Assembly (NCBI GenBank): GCA_030733815.1
Contig: JAUZQE010000002.1
Location: 1 to 64,000, forward strand
Length of the DNA: 64,000 nt
Direction: 5' to 3'
DNA from: Yanghanlia caeni
Lineage (GTDB): Bacteria > Pseudomonadota > Gammaproteobacteria > Burkholderiales > Burkholderiaceae_B
The notes under the pieces were generated by a model. That model made no database searches. It was not told the origin of the DNA and saw nothing but the letters and a program-made list of their open reading frames with translations. Shown here in pieces: positions 13,388 through 24,120 of the stretch (the first letter of the stretch is position 1; each line of letters starts with the position of its first letter). Position numbers and translations under genes: made by a program.

Positions 13388-16222
13388 ATGGGAAGCACTG
13401 ACACGTTCAAGGCAAGAGGCGTACTCAACGTCCAGGGCAAGGCCTACGAGATCTACCGGCTGAACGCCGTGGCCGATGCCGGGTTCGACGTCGCCTCGCT
13501 GCCGTACAGCCTGAAAATCCTGCTCGAGAACCTTTTGCGTACCGAAAACGGTACCGACATCACGGCACAAGACATCGAGGCGCTGGCCGGCTGGAATCCC
13601 GCCGAGCGCACCAGTCGCGAAATCGCCTTTACGCCGGCGCGCGTGCTGCTGCAAGACTTCACGGGCGTACCGGCCGTGGTCGACCTGGCCGCCATGCGCG
13701 AAGCCATGCGCGAGCTGGGCGGCGACCCCAATCGCATCAATCCGCTGGCGCCTGTCGAGCTGGTCATTGACCACTCGGTCATCGTCGACGTATTCGGTTC
13801 GCCCAATGCGTTCGCGCGCAACGTCGAAATCGAATACGGCCGCAACCGCGAGCGCTACCAGTTCCTGCGCTGGGGGCAGACGGCGTTCGACGACTTCAAG
13901 GTGGTGCCGCCGGGCACGGGCATCGTGCACCAGGTCAACCTCGAACACCTGTCGCGCGTGGTCTTCACGCAGGAAAAGAACGGCGTCACACTGGCGTACC
14001 CCGATTCCTGTGTGGGTACCGATTCGCACACGCCCATGGTGAACGGCCTGGGTATCGTGGCCTGGGGGGTGGGCGGCATCGAGGCCGAAGCCGCCATGCT
14101 GGGCCAGCCCATTTCCATGCTCATTCCCGAAGTGGTGGGTTTCAAGCTCACCGGTTCGCTGCCCGAAGGCTCCACCGCCACCGACCTGGTGCTCACCATT
14201 ACCGAAATGCTGCGCGAACATCGGGTGGTGGGCAAGTTCGTCGAGTTCTACGGCCCGGGGGTGGCATCCGTGCCGCTGGCCAACCGCGCCACCATTGGCA
14301 ACATGAGCCCGGAATACGGCTCCACGCTCGCCATCTTCCCCATCGACGACGTCACGCTCAACTACATGGCGCTTACCGGTCGCTCGCCCGAACAAATTGC
14401 GCTGGTCGAAGCCTACGCCAAGGAACAGGGCCTGTGGCACGACCCGAATGCGTCGCCGCGCTACACCACCACGCTCGAACTTGATCTGTCCACCGTCGTG
14501 CCTTCCATTGCCGGCCCCAAGCGCCCGCAAGACCGCATCTCGCTTGCCGAGTCGCGCGAGGCCTTCCGTGCCGCGCTGGCCAACTACATCAGCGACGAGC
14601 CCAAGCCGCTCAAGGGCTATGATTCTTCGGTGGCCAGCACCTTCCCGGCCTCCGATCCCCCATCACCCGAGCAGCCCGAAAAAGTTTCGGCGGCGCCCAA
14701 CGAGCTCGAAGAGGCCCCCAACGATTCGCACGGCGAGCTGGCGCATACCGCGCAGGCAGCGCGTGCGCCCATCCCGGTCACGATGTCCGACGGCACGGTG
14801 TGCCACATCGACCACGGCGCGGTGGTCATTGCCGCCATTACCTCGTGTACCAACACGTCGAACCCGGCCGTGATGATGGCGGCGGCGTTGCTGGCAAAGA
14901 ACGCCGTCGAGAAAGGTTTGCAACGCAAGCCGTGGGTGAAGACCAGCCTGGCACCCGGTTCGCGCGTGGTCACCGACTACTACGATCGCGCCGGCCTCAC
15001 GCCGTATCTCGACGCTTTGGGGTTCAGCCTGGTCGGCTATGGCTGCACCACCTGCATCGGCAACTCCGGTCCGCTCATTCCCGAAGTCAGCAAGGCGATC
15101 AACGATTACGACCTTGCGGTGGTATCGGTGCTTTCAGGCAACCGCAACTTCGAAGGGCGCATTCACGCCGAAGTGAAGATGAACTACCTGATGTCGCCAC
15201 CGCTGGTGGTCGCCTACGCGTTGGCGGGCACCATGGATATCGACCTGTTCAACGACCCGCTGGGCACCGGCAAAGACGGCAAGCCCGTGTATCTGCGCGA
15301 CATCTGGCCTTCGGCCGCCGATGTCGCTGCCGTCATCGATTCGTCCATTGCCTCCGATATGTACACCAGCGGTTACGCCGACGTGTTCGCGGGCGACGAG
15401 CGCTGGCGCAGTCTCGATACGCCGCAGGGCGCGCTCTTTCACTGGAGCGAAGAGTCCACGTACGTTCGCAAGCCGCCTTACTTCGTCGACATGCCGCGCC
15501 ACCCGGCGCCGGTGGGCGATATCGTGGGCGCACGCGTACTGGCCAAGCTGGGCGATTCGGTTACCACCGACCACATCAGTCCGGCCGGCTCCATTGCACC
15601 CAATTCGCCGGCTGCGCAATATCTCATCTCGCACGGCGTCGAGCCGAAGGATTTCAACTCCTACGGTTCACGCCGCGGCAACCACGAGGTCATGATCCGC
15701 GGCACGTTCGCCAACGTGCGGCTGCGCAACCAGCTCGCTCCGGGTACCGAAGGCGGCTACACGCGCGACTTCACACAGCCGGGCGGGCCGGTGTCCACCA
15801 TTTACGACGCCTCGCGCAACTACCTGGCCTCAGGCACGCCGCTGGTGATTCTGGCCGGCAAGGAATACGGCTCGGGCTCTTCGCGCGACTGGGCAGCCAA
15901 GGGCACCGTGCTGCTCGGGGTCCGTGCGGTCATTGCCGAGTCGTTCGAGCGCATCCACCGCTCGAACCTGTTGGGTATGGGCGTGCTGCCACTGCAGTAT
16001 CTTGAAGGGCAGAATGCCGAGACACTCGGCCTGACCGGCGAGGAAACCTTCGATATCGTCGGGGTTTCGCGGCTGAACGATTCCGATCTCGTCGACCGTG
16101 TGAAGGTGCGCGCCGGCGCGATCGAATTCGAGGCGCTGGTGCGTATCGACACGCCCAGCGAAGCAGCCTACTACCGGCACGGCGGCATCATGCAGTATGT
16201 GTTGCGCAGCCTGCTCAATTAA
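13388..16222 (+). CDS. acnA: Aconitate hydratase A, with an unusual internal insert
   Basis: This cytosolic [4Fe-4S] enzyme converts citrate to isocitrate in the TCA cycle. At 944 residues it is longer than usual (about 890-905). Cluster cysteines are in [12 protein letters not shown] and [14 protein letters not shown]. The C-terminal swivel domain begins near [15 protein letters not shown] and contains [13 protein letters not shown] and [12 protein letters not shown]. The extra length is a linker at about residues 400-461, rich in Pro, Glu, Ala and Ser. It contains [11 protein letters not shown], similar to a short motif I recall from unrelated small proteobacterial proteins. A strong AAGGAG site precedes the ATG. 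The CBS-domain gene follows after 13 bases. Confidence 0.96.
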   Translation: MGSTDTFKARGVLNVQGKAYEIYRLNAVADAGFDVASLPYSLKILLENLLRTENGTDITAQDIEALAGWNPAERTSREIAFTPARVLLQDFTGVPAVVDLAAMREAMRELGGDPNRINPLAPVELVIDHSVIVDVFGSPNAFARNVEIEYGRNRERYQFLRWGQTAFDDFKVVPPGTGIVHQVNLEHLSRVVFTQEKNGVTLAYPDSCVGTDSHTPMVNGLGIVAWGVGGIEAEAAMLGQPISMLIPEVVGFKLTGSLPEGSTATDLVLTITEMLREHRVVGKFVEFYGPGVASVPLANRATIGNMSPEYGSTLAIFPIDDVTLNYMALTGRSPEQIALVEAYAKEQGLWHDPNASPRYTTTLELDLSTVVPSIAGPKRPQDRISLAESREAFRAALANYISDEPKPLKGYDSSVASTFPASDPPSPEQPEKVSAAPNELEEAPNDSHGELAHTAQAARAPIPVTMSDGTVCHIDHGAVVIAAITSCTNTSNPAVMMAAALLAKNAVEKGLQRKPWVKTSLAPGSRVVTDYYDRAGLTPYLDALGFSLVGYGCTTCIGNSGPLIPEVSKAINDYDLAVVSVLSGNRNFEGRIHAEVKMNYLMSPPLVVAYALAGTMDIDLFNDPLGTGKDGKPVYLRDIWPSAADVAAVIDSSIASDMYTSGYADVFAGDERWRSLDTPQGALFHWSEESTYVRKPPYFVDMPRHPAPVGDIVGARVLAKLGDSVTTDHISPAGSIAPNSPAAQYLISHGVEPKDFNSYGSRRGNHEVMIRGTFANVRLRNQLAPGTEGGYTRDFTQPGGPVSTIYDASRNYLASGTPLVILAGKEYGSGSSRDWAAKGTVLLGVRAVIAESFERIHRSNLLGMGVLPLQYLEGQNAETLGLTGEETFDIVGVSRLNDSDLVDRVKVRAGAIEFEALVRIDTPSEAAYYRHGGIMQYVLRSLLN

Positions 16223-16235
16223 AAAAGGGGGTGCC

Positions 16236-16682
16236 ATGTCCAGGGTACTCGACACGCTTCCCGTCGCCAGCAAGCGGCTGGTCACACTGTCGCTTGCGGC
16301 ACCCCTGGTCGAAGCCGCCAGGCTGCTCAGCGAGCAGCCCACCCACCTCATCGTGGTCTGCAACACTCAGGGGCTGATGCAGGGGGTGGTCACAAAAAGC
16401 GACGTGGTGCGACAGATCAGCCATTGCACCGGCTGCAGCTGCACCACGCAGGTTTCCGACGTCATGACCCGCGACGTCATCTCATGCCGGCCCGAACAAA
16501 GTCTGCGCGAGGTCTGGGGCATCATGAAGGAAAAGGGACTCAAGCAGATTCCCGTTGCCGATCAGCGCCCCATGCCGCTGGGCCTGCTGTATGCCAATGA
16601 AGCGCTCGAGGCCCTGCTGAATCACGTATCGCAGGAAGAGCTGCAGCTGCGCGAATACGTGATGGGCATCGGGTATCACTGA
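16236..16682 (+). CDS. CBS-domain protein downstream of aconitase
   Basis: This 148-residue protein consists of a CBS pair. The first repeat ends in MQGVVTKSDVVRQI and the second begins VSDVMTRDVISCRPEQSLRE and ends QIPVADQRPMPLGLLYANE. CBS pairs usually sense adenine nucleotides. Between the repeats lies a CTGCSC cluster (with a preceding His), an unusual Cys-rich linker that could bind metal or form a redox switch; that is inference. The ATG at 16236 follows an AAGGGGG site. It lies 13 bases after acnA on the same strand, so the two are probably co-transcribed and it may tune aconitase or sense energy state. Confidence 0.85.
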   Translation: MSRVLDTLPVASKRLVTLSLAAPLVEAARLLSEQPTHLIVVCNTQGLMQGVVTKSDVVRQISHCTGCSCTTQVSDVMTRDVISCRPEQSLREVWGIMKEKGLKQIPVADQRPMPLGLLYANEALEALLNHVSQEELQLREYVMGIGYH

Positions 16683-16693
16683 TCCTGGCCGCC

Positions 16694-17119
16694 CTACTTG
16701 GCGAACAGCTGGCTCATGTCTTTGAACGCCTTGAACTCCAGCGCGTTGCCGCAGGGGTCGAGCAGGAACATGGTGGCCTGTTCGCCCACCTGACCCTTGA
16801 AGCGGATATACGGTTCTATTACGAACTTCGTGCCGAATGATTTCAGGCGTTCGGCCAGCGCTTCCCATTGATCCCATTCCAGCACGATGCCGAAGTGCGG
16901 TACCGGCACGTCGTGCCCGTCGACCAGATTGGTGCCCGCGCGTTCCTGATAGGGCATCTTCGGGTGTTCGTGAATGACGAGCTGGTGGCCGTAGAAGTCG
17001 AAGTCGACCCAGTGCTCGCTGGAACGGCCTTCGGGCAGGCCGAAGACTTCGCCGTAAAAGCGGCGCGCGGCGGGCAGATCGTGAACGGGAATCGCAAGGT
17101 GAAACGGGCTGAGGCTCAT
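16694..17119 (-). CDS. VOC-family (glyoxalase/bleomycin-resistance fold) protein
   Basis: This 141-residue single-domain VOC protein starts [20 protein letters not shown] and ends in [19 protein letters not shown]. Possible metal ligands are His7, the His in [10 protein letters not shown] and the Glu in NALEFK. VOC proteins include lyases, dioxygenases and resistance proteins; nothing fixes this one. It is convergent with the CBS gene (11-base gap) and lies 38 bases downstream of the gamma-glutamyltransferase-like gene on the same strand, so it probably belongs to that transcription unit. Confidence 0.85.
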   Translation of the reverse strand: MSLSPFHLAIPVHDLPAARRFYGEVFGLPEGRSSEHWVDFDFYGHQLVIHEHPKMPYQERAGTNLVDGHDVPVPHFGIVLEWDQWEALAERLKSFGTKFVIEPYIRFKGQVGEQATMFLLDPCGNALEFKAFKDMSQLFAK

Positions 17120-17157
17120 GATGGCTTCCTGTTGAGTGAGACTGGAATCATAGCGTT

Positions 17158-18996
17158 TCAGCGGCCCACGGCGTAGCCCTGCATGCCGCGCGGATTCGCG
17201 CCGGCACGCAGGATCAGACGCCCCTCGGCATCGCGGCTGCGGCTGCAGGCGGCCATGCGGCTTTCCGACCAGGGCTCGCCCACCTTCACTTCGTGGCCGG
17301 CCTGTTGCAGGGCGGCAATCGTTTCTTCGGGGAAACGCGACTCCAGCGAGATGCGGTTGAGCGTGGTCTTGCGCGGCCAGAACGACGCGGGGAAGTGGTC
17401 GACGTGCCAGGCGGGCGCGTCGATCGCTTCCTGCAGGTTCATGCCGTGCACGGCATGGCGCAGGAAGAACGCCGGCGACCATTGGTCCTGCTGGTCGCCG
17501 CCCGGTGTGCCGAACACCATGTAGGGTTCGCCGTCGCGCAGCGCGAGCGAGGGCGAAAGCGTGGTGCAGGGGCGAACCCTGGGCGTCACGGTGTTGGGCA
17601 GCCCGTCGTCCATCCAGGTCATTTGCAGGCGCGTGCTGATGGCAAAGCCCAGCGCGGGGATCACCGGGCTGGAGGACAGCCATCCGCCGGAGGGCGTGGC
17701 GGCAACCATGTTGCCGTCGCGGTCGATCACATCGATGTGGCAGGTATCGCCCACGAACACTTCGCGCTCGGCCCATTCCTGTACGGGCGGCAGATTGACG
17801 AAGGTGGGTTCGCCGATGCCGAAACGGGTGTCCGACCGGCTGAGCGTGCGTTCGGCCACGCTCAGGTCGGGCAGACGCGGGTCGAGGCCCAGCGGACGCC
17901 CCGGGCGGAATTCGCGCGACGCGGATTCATTCACCAGACTCCAGCGTTCGCGCAGGTATTCGTCGGCCAGAAGGGCCAACTGCGCCTCGCGATTGGCGTG
18001 CGGGGCATCACCGTACCAGGCCAGGCGGTCGGCCATGGCGAGCTTGGCCGCTTCGGTAATGCGGTGCACGAAGCCGGCGGTGTGCGGGTGGTGGTTCTCG
18101 AGGCCCGCGTGGCGCAGCATGCCGAGCTGCTGCAGAAAGACCGGGCCCTGGCTCCAGAAGCCGCATTTGGCCACCGTGTAGCGATCGAAGTCGAGCGTGA
18201 GCGGGTCTTCGATGCCCGCCTGCCAATGTTCCATGTCTTCGTAGCGCAGCAGGCCGCCGTTCAGTTCACCGCTGCTGTCGCGTGCTTTTTCGTTGCGGTA
18301 GTAGGTGTCGATCTCGCGCGCCACGAAGCCCTGGTACCAGCAGCGCAGTGCTGCGTCGATGACCTGGGTACGCGTGCCGCCTTCGGCTTCGGCCGTGCGC
18401 AGCACCGTTTCGTAGGTGTCGGCGAGCTTGGGCAGCCGGAACAGGGCCCCCGGGCGGGGCACCTTGCCGCCCGGCAGCCACACCTGTGCCGAGCTGTGCC
18501 AGTCACTGCGAAAGAGGTCCTGCACGGCGTAAATGGCCTGTACCGCGCGGGCGACCAGCGGGAAGCCGTTGCGGGCGTACTCGATGGCGGGGGCCAGCAC
18601 GTCGGCCAGCGACCACGTACCGTAATCGCGCAGCATGGTGACCCAGCCGCCGAACGCACCGGGTACCGTGGCCGGCAGCAGGCCGATGCCCGGTACCTGT
18701 TCCAGGCCCAGCCGGCGGAACGCCTCGGCGGTGGCTTGCGCGGGTGCGGGCCCCTGGCCGCATATGGCGCGGATGCGGCGTTCGCGTTCGCTCCACAGCA
18801 GAATGGGCACCTCACCGCCAGCTCCGTTCAGGTGCGGTTCGACCACCTGCAGCACGAAACCGCCGGCCACGGCGGCGTCAAAGGCGTTGCCACCGCGTTC
18901 GAGCACGCTCATGGCCGTTTGGGAAGCAAGCCAGTGGGTCGAGGCGGCGACGCCGAACGTGCCGGTGATCTCCGGCCGGGTAGTGAATTGGGTCAT
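17158..18996 (-). CDS. Gamma-glutamyltransferase-family (Ntn hydrolase) enzyme
   Basis: This 612-residue protein of the GGT family is made as a precursor that normally self-cleaves to expose an N-terminal Thr. The likely nucleophile is Thr418 in [19 protein letters not shown], which corresponds to the TTHxSVVD motif of classic GGT, with the oxyanion and substrate segments [14 protein letters not shown] and [12 protein letters not shown] downstream. No signal peptide is seen, unlike periplasmic GGT, so it may be a cytoplasmic amidase-like member. The ATG at 18996 follows a GGAAGG site; the longer reading from 19041 lacks one. Neighbours are a BASS transporter upstream and a VOC protein downstream, suggesting uptake and processing of an organic acid conjugate. 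Confidence 0.88.
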   Translation of the reverse strand: MTQFTTRPEITGTFGVAASTHWLASQTAMSVLERGGNAFDAAVAGGFVLQVVEPHLNGAGGEVPILLWSERERRIRAICGQGPAPAQATAEAFRRLGLEQVPGIGLLPATVPGAFGGWVTMLRDYGTWSLADVLAPAIEYARNGFPLVARAVQAIYAVQDLFRSDWHSSAQVWLPGGKVPRPGALFRLPKLADTYETVLRTAEAEGGTRTQVIDAALRCWYQGFVAREIDTYYRNEKARDSSGELNGGLLRYEDMEHWQAGIEDPLTLDFDRYTVAKCGFWSQGPVFLQQLGMLRHAGLENHHPHTAGFVHRITEAAKLAMADRLAWYGDAPHANREAQLALLADEYLRERWSLVNESASREFRPGRPLGLDPRLPDLSVAERTLSRSDTRFGIGEPTFVNLPPVQEWAEREVFVGDTCHIDVIDRDGNMVAATPSGGWLSSSPVIPALGFAISTRLQMTWMDDGLPNTVTPRVRPCTTLSPSLALRDGEPYMVFGTPGGDQQDQWSPAFFLRHAVHGMNLQEAIDAPAWHVDHFPASFWPRKTTLNRISLESRFPEETIAALQQAGHEVKVGEPWSESRMAACSRSRDAEGRLILRAGANPRGMQGYAVGR

Positions 18997-19068
18997 GATT
19001 CCTTCCAGGTTCGTTGAATCGGGGCCGGCGCACGGGGCCACGCAGGCACGCCCGGCAGCGCCGGCGCT

Positions 19069-20040
19069 TCAGGGTGTCTCGGGCCGCCGCGCGTAGCGCT
19101 TGGCGAGCACGGCGCACACCATGAGCTGGATCTGGTGAAACAGCATGAGCGGCAGCAGCAGTGTGCCCATGGCAGCACCACTGAACAGCACTTGCGCCAT
19201 GGGAACGCCGGACGCGAGGCTTTTCTTCGAGCCGGCAAACAGTATGGTAATGCGGTCTTCGACGCTGAAGCGCAGGCGCCGCGCGATGAAGTTCACCATC
19301 ACCAGAATTACGGCAAGCAGCACGCAGCACGCCACCGTAAGGCTGGCCAGCTGCCACAGCGGCAGGGTGTTCCAGATGCCTTCCACCACGGCGCGGCTGA
19401 ATGCGGTGTAGATCACGAGATAGATCGACCCCTGGTCCACGTACTTGAGCCAGGCCTTGTTCGTTTCCACCCAGCTGCCGATCCAGCGCCGGCTCAGTTG
19501 CCCGGCCAGGAAGGGCACCATGAGCTGCACGGTGATCTTGCCGATGGCTTCGCCCAGCGGCATGCTTTGTACGGCGGCGCCCAGCATCAGCAGCACCAGC
19601 AGCGGCGTGACGAAAATGCCGACCAGGCTCGACGTGGCGGCCGAGCAGATTGCGGCGGCCACGTTGCCCCGCGCGATCGACGTAAAGGCAATGGCCGACT
19701 GCACTGTGGCGGGCAGTGCGCACAGGAACAGCATGCCGCGGTACAGGTCGGGCCCGATCGCCGGCTCGAGCACCGGCCGCAGGGCCAGGCCGATGGCGGG
19801 AAACAGCAGGAATGTGCAGGCGAACACGAGCCCGTGCAGGCGCCAGTGCGCCAGCCCCGCAACGACCGCTTGGGTGGGTAGTTTGGCGCCGTGCAGGAAA
19901 AACAGCAGGGCGATGGCCAGGTTCGTGAGCCAGTCGGCCGCCACGGCGGCGTCGCCGCTGACGGGCAGTACGCTGGCCAGCACCACCAGCCCGATCAGAA
20001 TCAGCGTGAAGTTGTCGGGTATAAAGCGCGGTCGCTTCAT
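19069..20040 (-). CDS. Bile acid:sodium symporter (BASS, YfeH-like) family transporter
   Basis: This 323-residue integral membrane protein has about ten hydrophobic segments, starting NFTLILIGLVVLASVLPV and WLTNLAIALLFFLHGAKLP, the typical second helix of YfeH/SBF-like carriers. The central CALPATVQSAIAFTSIARGN motif is well kept. It is predicted to take up an organic anion with sodium; the substrate is unknown. It is 72 bases upstream of the GGT-like gene in the same direction and divergent from an AraC regulator (95-base gap), which probably controls both. Confidence 0.9.
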   Translation of the reverse strand: MKRPRFIPDNFTLILIGLVVLASVLPVSGDAAVAADWLTNLAIALLFFLHGAKLPTQAVVAGLAHWRLHGLVFACTFLLFPAIGLALRPVLEPAIGPDLYRGMLFLCALPATVQSAIAFTSIARGNVAAAICSAATSSLVGIFVTPLLVLLMLGAAVQSMPLGEAIGKITVQLMVPFLAGQLSRRWIGSWVETNKAWLKYVDQGSIYLVIYTAFSRAVVEGIWNTLPLWQLASLTVACCVLLAVILVMVNFIARRLRFSVEDRITILFAGSKKSLASGVPMAQVLFSGAAMGTLLLPLMLFHQIQLMVCAVLAKRYARRPETP

Positions 20041-20135
20041 GGAAGTCTGCCTTCGTGTTCGGGAAGGCCATACTCTAGTATGCTGGGAATTTACGTGCTA
20101 ACGACATTACGCCCCTGAATATCGTTGAAACGACA

Positions 20136-20939
20136 ATGACGACCTCTACCCCACCTGCGGCCCCGGTGCGGCACCGTGACGTGCCTTTGCTGAACGACCT
20201 GCCGCGGCCGGTCTATGCACGTGTCGAGAATCTGCGCCATCGCGCCGATACGCAGCCGCACAGCCACCCCTGGGTGCAGCTGTCGTACGCCAGCCGCGGC
20301 GTTCTCGAAATCCGCACGGCCGAAGGCCTGTTCCTCGCCCCGCCGCAGTGGGCGATACTGGTGCCCCCGAGGGTGCGCCACGCGGTGCGCAACAGCGCCC
20401 GCACCGAAATGCGCAGCCTGTACATCGATGCCGCCGTCCTGCCCGATGCGGGGCCGGCGTGTCAGGTTCTGGCGGTGTCCGATCTGCTGCGCGAAATGAT
20501 CCGCCACTTCTCGCAGTTGCCCGTTCATTACGATGAAGACGGCGCCGACGGACGTCTGGTCCGGGTCTTGCTCGATCAGGTGCAGGCCGCCGTGCGTGTC
20601 TCCTTCTCGTTGCCCTGGCCGGCCCATGCGCAGCTTCGCGAGCTGTGCACCGCCATGCTGGCGCGCCCGCAACGACCCGTGCGGCGCGAGCACTGGAGTG
20701 CCGCCATGGGCGTGTCGGTGCGCACGCTCGAGCGCATGTTCCAGCGCGATACCGGCATGAATATGCGTGAATGGCGGCTGCGTGCGCGCCTGCTGCACGC
20801 CCTGCCGCTGCTTGAGCGGGGCGACAGCGTCACCGACGTGGCGCTGGCCTGCGGCTACGAGTCGACGTCTTCCTTCATTGCCTCGTTCAGGCGATTTTTT
20901 GGCGCTACCCCGGGTACTTTTTCTGCAGCGGCAGACTGA
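20136..20939 (+). CDS. AraC-family regulator with N-terminal cupin domain
   Basis: This 267-residue regulator has an N-terminal cupin sensor (HSHPWVQLSYASRGVLEIRT, about residues 42-62, with PHSHP as metal/ligand motif). The C-terminal AraC domain has two helix-turn-helices (HWSAAMGVSVRTLERMFQRD and SVTDVALACGYESTSSFIAS) ending FRRFFGATPGTF. It is transcribed away from the BASS/GGT-like operon, the usual layout for a local activator. Its last 85 bases overlap the 3' end of the converging CDF gene. The ligand is unknown. Confidence 0.9.
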   Translation: MTTSTPPAAPVRHRDVPLLNDLPRPVYARVENLRHRADTQPHSHPWVQLSYASRGVLEIRTAEGLFLAPPQWAILVPPRVRHAVRNSARTEMRSLYIDAAVLPDAGPACQVLAVSDLLREMIRHFSQLPVHYDEDGADGRLVRVLLDQVQAAVRVSFSLPWPAHAQLRELCTAMLARPQRPVRREHWSAAMGVSVRTLERMFQRDTGMNMREWRLRARLLHALPLLERGDSVTDVALACGYESTSSFIASFRRFFGATPGTFSAAAD

Positions 20940-21853
20940 ATAGGGTGGCTGACGGGGTCGAAGTGCGTCATGACGTCGAGCACGGCTTCGTGCTGCATCA
21001 CGCGGCGCCGGGCCGCGACAGCGATTTCATGGCCTTCGCGTATTGTCAGGTCGCCATCCAGCTCGAGATCGACCTCCACCCAGATCATGTCGCCCATTTT
21101 GCGGGTTTTGAGCCCGTGTATGCCCAGAACGCCGGGTGTGGCCAGCAGATGGGTACGGATGCGTGCTTCGGTTTCGGCGTCGACGCCCCGATCCATGAGG
21201 TCGTGAAAGGCATCGACGAAAAAGCGCCAGCCCACGCGCGTGATCATGAGCCCCACCACCAGTGCGGCAAGCGGGTCGGCCAACGGGAAACCCGCCAGAC
21301 TGGCGGCGATGCCCACGGCCACGACCAGCGACGACGCCGCGTCGGAACGGGCATGCCAGGCGTTGGCGATCAGCATGGTGGAGCGCACACGCCGCCCTTC
21401 GCGCAGCAAATAGCGAAACAGCAGTTCCTTGGCGGCCAGCGTGACGAGTGCGGCAACGAGCGCCGCCTGATGCACGGGCGGCAGCGGCTCGCCCGACGTG
21501 AGCTTGGGGTACACCGACCACAGCATGCTGACGCCCACCACGAGCAGCAGCACGCCGATGCCCAGCGAGGCGGCGGTTTCGAAGCGGTGATGTCCGTAAG
21601 GGTGGTTGTCGTCGGCCGCCTTGGCGCTGTGCCGGTTGGCAATCAATACGATGAAGTCGGACAGCAGGTCGGAAAACGAGTGGATGGCGTCGGCCACCAA
21701 TGCGGCCGAGTTGCCGAGAATTCCGATGAGGAACTGACCGACGGAAAGCGCCGTGTTCAGCAGCACGCTGACCATGGTGCTGCGAAAACCCGCGGCCTGG
21801 CGTTCGAGGTCGCCGGGGCCGCGGTCGCCTTGCAGGGGCAGGCCGTCTTTCAT
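20855..21853 (-). CDS. Cation diffusion facilitator (CDF) metal exporter
   Basis: This 332-residue inner-membrane exporter moves divalent metal out in exchange for protons. It has six membrane segments. Metal-site residues are visible in LVADAIHSFSDLLSDFI (HxxxD-type site, TM2) and ANAWHARSDAASSLVV (TM5), and a cytoplasmic CDF domain ends in MQHEAVLDVMTHFDP. An Asp/His arrangement like this suits Zn or Fe/Mn, but selectivity cannot be assigned. The last 28 residues are antisense to the end of the AraC gene. The start lies 17 bases after metG in the same direction, so it may be co-transcribed with metG. A much longer fused reading into the metG region is spurious. Confidence 0.9.
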   Translation of the reverse strand: MKDGLPLQGDRGPGDLERQAAGFRSTMVSVLLNTALSVGQFLIGILGNSAALVADAIHSFSDLLSDFIVLIANRHSAKAADDNHPYGHHRFETAASLGIGVLLLVVGVSMLWSVYPKLTSGEPLPPVHQAALVAALVTLAAKELLFRYLLREGRRVRSTMLIANAWHARSDAASSLVVAVGIAASLAGFPLADPLAALVVGLMITRVGWRFFVDAFHDLMDRGVDAETEARIRTHLLATPGVLGIHGLKTRKMGDMIWVEVDLELDGDLTIREGHEIAVAARRRVMQHEAVLDVMTHFDPVSHPIQSAAAEKVPGVAPKNRLNEAMKEDVDS

Positions 21854-21870
21854 GGCGGCCTCGGTAACCC

Positions 21871-23940
21871 CTAGCTGACCCGCATGCCGGGCTGGGCGCC
21901 GGGCCACGGGTGCAGCACGTAGATGCCGGGGTTCGCCTTTTCGTCGGCGTGGCTGGCGGCCAGCACCATGCCTTCGGACACGCCGAAGCGCATTTTGCGC
22001 GGCGCCAGGTTGGCTACCACGACGGTGAGCTTGTCGATCAGGTCTTCGGGCTTGTAGCTGGATTTGATGCCCGAGAACACCTGCCGGTAGCGGCCTTCGC
22101 CCACGTCGAGCGTGAGGCGCAGCAGCTTGTCGGAGTTTTCGACTTCTTCGGCCGCCACGATGCGTGCGATGCGCAGGTCGATCTTGGCGAAATCCTTGAT
22201 GGTGATGGGTTCGGCAATGGGCTCGCCGCCGGGCATGGGAACGGGCTCGGCGGGCGGCTCGAACAGGGCATCTAGCTGCTTCGGATCGACGCGCTGCATC
22301 AGGTGCTTGAAGGGTTCGACCCGTTCGGGCAGCACGGCGGCGTCGGCCCACGTGAAGTCGCGTGTTGCGCCGAACAGTTCCTGTGCCACACGGCGGGTGA
22401 GCACCGGCAGCACGGGGGTGAGCATGACCGACAGTGCCTTGAAGCCCGCCAGCGCGCGCGAGCAGATGTCTTGCAGTTTGGCGCGCGTGGCCTCGTCGGC
22501 CGTTTGAATGCCCTTGGCCAGCACCCAGGGCTGAGCCGCGTCGAAGGCCTGGTTGATGACGTCGGCCTGCGCCATGATGCGGCGGATGGCGCGGCCGTAC
22601 TCGCGCAGTTCGAAGTCGGTGCAGACCTGGCGCGCGGTTTCGGCCAGTTCGTTCTGCAGGGCGCTGGTGTCGCCCACGAAGCCCAGCTGCCCATCGAAGT
22701 GCCGGGTGATGAAGTTGGCGGCCCGGCTGGCGATGTTGACGTACTTGCCCACCAGGTCGCTGTTGACGCGCGCCACAAAGTCGTCGGGGTTGAAGTCGAT
22801 ATCTTCGACGTGCGAATTGAGCTTGGCGGCGATGTAGTAGCGCATCCATTCGGCATTCATGCCGATTTCGAGGTAGCGCAGCGGCGAAATGCCGGTGCCG
22901 CGGCTCTTGGACATTTTTTCGCCGCTGACGGTGATGAAACCGTGCACGTTCAGCGCGTCGGGCGTTTTGAGCCCCGCAAACTGCAGCATGGCCGGCCAGA
23001 ACAGGGCGTGAAAGTACACGATATCCTTGCCGATGAAGTGCACCTGTTCGGTGTTGCTGTCCGGATCGAGCAGCGCGTAGAAGTCGAGCCCCGTTTTCTG
23101 GCAATAAGCCTTGAGCGAGGCCAGGTAACCGATGGGGGCGTCGAGCCACACGTAGAAGTACTTGCCCGGTGCATCGGGAATGGGGATGCCGAAATAGGGT
23201 TCGTCGCGGGAGATGTCCCAGTCGGCGAGATTCGCCTGCGGATCGTCGCCGCTGCCCAGCCATTCGCGGGTCTTGGCGAGCACTTCGGGCTGCAGGCGCT
23301 TGTGCCCGTTGGTATTGGTGCCACTGACCCATTCGCGCAGGAATTCCACGCAGCGCGGATCGGAAAGGCGAAAGAAGAAGTGTTCGGAGCTGCGCAGCAC
23401 GGGCCGGGCATTCGTGAGCGTGGAATACGGCTCGATGAGATCGGTGGGCGTGTACACCGTGCTGCAGGCTTCGCAGGCATCGCCGTACTGATCTTTGGCG
23501 TGGCAGTGCGGGCATTCGCCCTTGATGTAGCGATCGGGCAGGAACATGCCCTTGACCGGGTCATAGAACTGCTCGATCGTTTTGCTGTAAATGAAGCCCG
23601 CCTGTTTGAGGCGCCGGTAGATCTCTTGCGAGAGCTCGGTGTTCTCGGGCGAATCGGTGGAGTGCCAGTGGTCGAAGGCGATGTGAAACCCGTTCAGATA
23701 CTGCGGGCGCTCCGCCGCGTAGCGGGCCACCAGTTCCTGGGGGGTGATGCCTTCCGATTCGGCCTTGAGCATGATTGGCGCGCCGTGCGCGTCGTCGGCG
23801 CCCACGAAGTGCACGGTGTGGCCGGCCATGCGCATCGACCGCACCCAGATATCGGCCTGGATGTACTCCATGATGTGACCGATATGGAAGGAACCATTGG
23901 CATAGGGCAGGGCTGTAGTAACGAAAAGGGTGCGGGACAT
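21871..23940 (-). CDS. metG: Methionyl-tRNA synthetase
   Basis: This essential enzyme charges tRNA-Met. It is 689 residues, full length, with the class I HIGH motif in [19 protein letters not shown], a four-cysteine zinc knuckle ([17 protein letters not shown]), KMSKS in [12 protein letters not shown], an anticodon-binding helical domain and a C-terminal tRNA-binding OB domain ([20 protein letters not shown]). The ATG at 23940 gives the usual MSRTLFVTT start; an ATG seven codons upstream is possible. No T-box or other leader is seen. The CDF gene follows closely. Confidence 0.97.
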   Translation of the reverse strand: MSRTLFVTTALPYANGSFHIGHIMEYIQADIWVRSMRMAGHTVHFVGADDAHGAPIMLKAESEGITPQELVARYAAERPQYLNGFHIAFDHWHSTDSPENTELSQEIYRRLKQAGFIYSKTIEQFYDPVKGMFLPDRYIKGECPHCHAKDQYGDACEACSTVYTPTDLIEPYSTLTNARPVLRSSEHFFFRLSDPRCVEFLREWVSGTNTNGHKRLQPEVLAKTREWLGSGDDPQANLADWDISRDEPYFGIPIPDAPGKYFYVWLDAPIGYLASLKAYCQKTGLDFYALLDPDSNTEQVHFIGKDIVYFHALFWPAMLQFAGLKTPDALNVHGFITVSGEKMSKSRGTGISPLRYLEIGMNAEWMRYYIAAKLNSHVEDIDFNPDDFVARVNSDLVGKYVNIASRAANFITRHFDGQLGFVGDTSALQNELAETARQVCTDFELREYGRAIRRIMAQADVINQAFDAAQPWVLAKGIQTADEATRAKLQDICSRALAGFKALSVMLTPVLPVLTRRVAQELFGATRDFTWADAAVLPERVEPFKHLMQRVDPKQLDALFEPPAEPVPMPGGEPIAEPITIKDFAKIDLRIARIVAAEEVENSDKLLRLTLDVGEGRYRQVFSGIKSSYKPEDLIDKLTVVVANLAPRKMRFGVSEGMVLAASHADEKANPGIYVLHPWPGAQPGMRVS

Positions 23941-24120
23941 GTTGGGCCGGTAAGAGGTCAAAAGACGGGGTCAAAAGACCGATTTTAGCCAAGCCGGCCA
24001 AAGCAGGGGTGTTTACCCTGTGATTGCCCCGGTCATGCACGTGCCTGCAGGGATCCGACCTTACATTGTGAAGGTTCGTGAATTCTGGTTCGCGTCTGTA
24101 ACGCGAGGCGGCCTGTGTAC

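Noticed and set aside
17293-19017. A 574-codon plus-strand frame antisense to the GGT-like gene
   Set aside because: Low-complexity His/Gly/Arg/Gln composition and no ribosome site; it is a shadow frame.
20855-23515. A single 886-residue protein spanning the CDF and metG regions
   Set aside because: The N-terminal part is the wrong frame of metG; the true CDF starts at 21853 and the true metG frame is intact.
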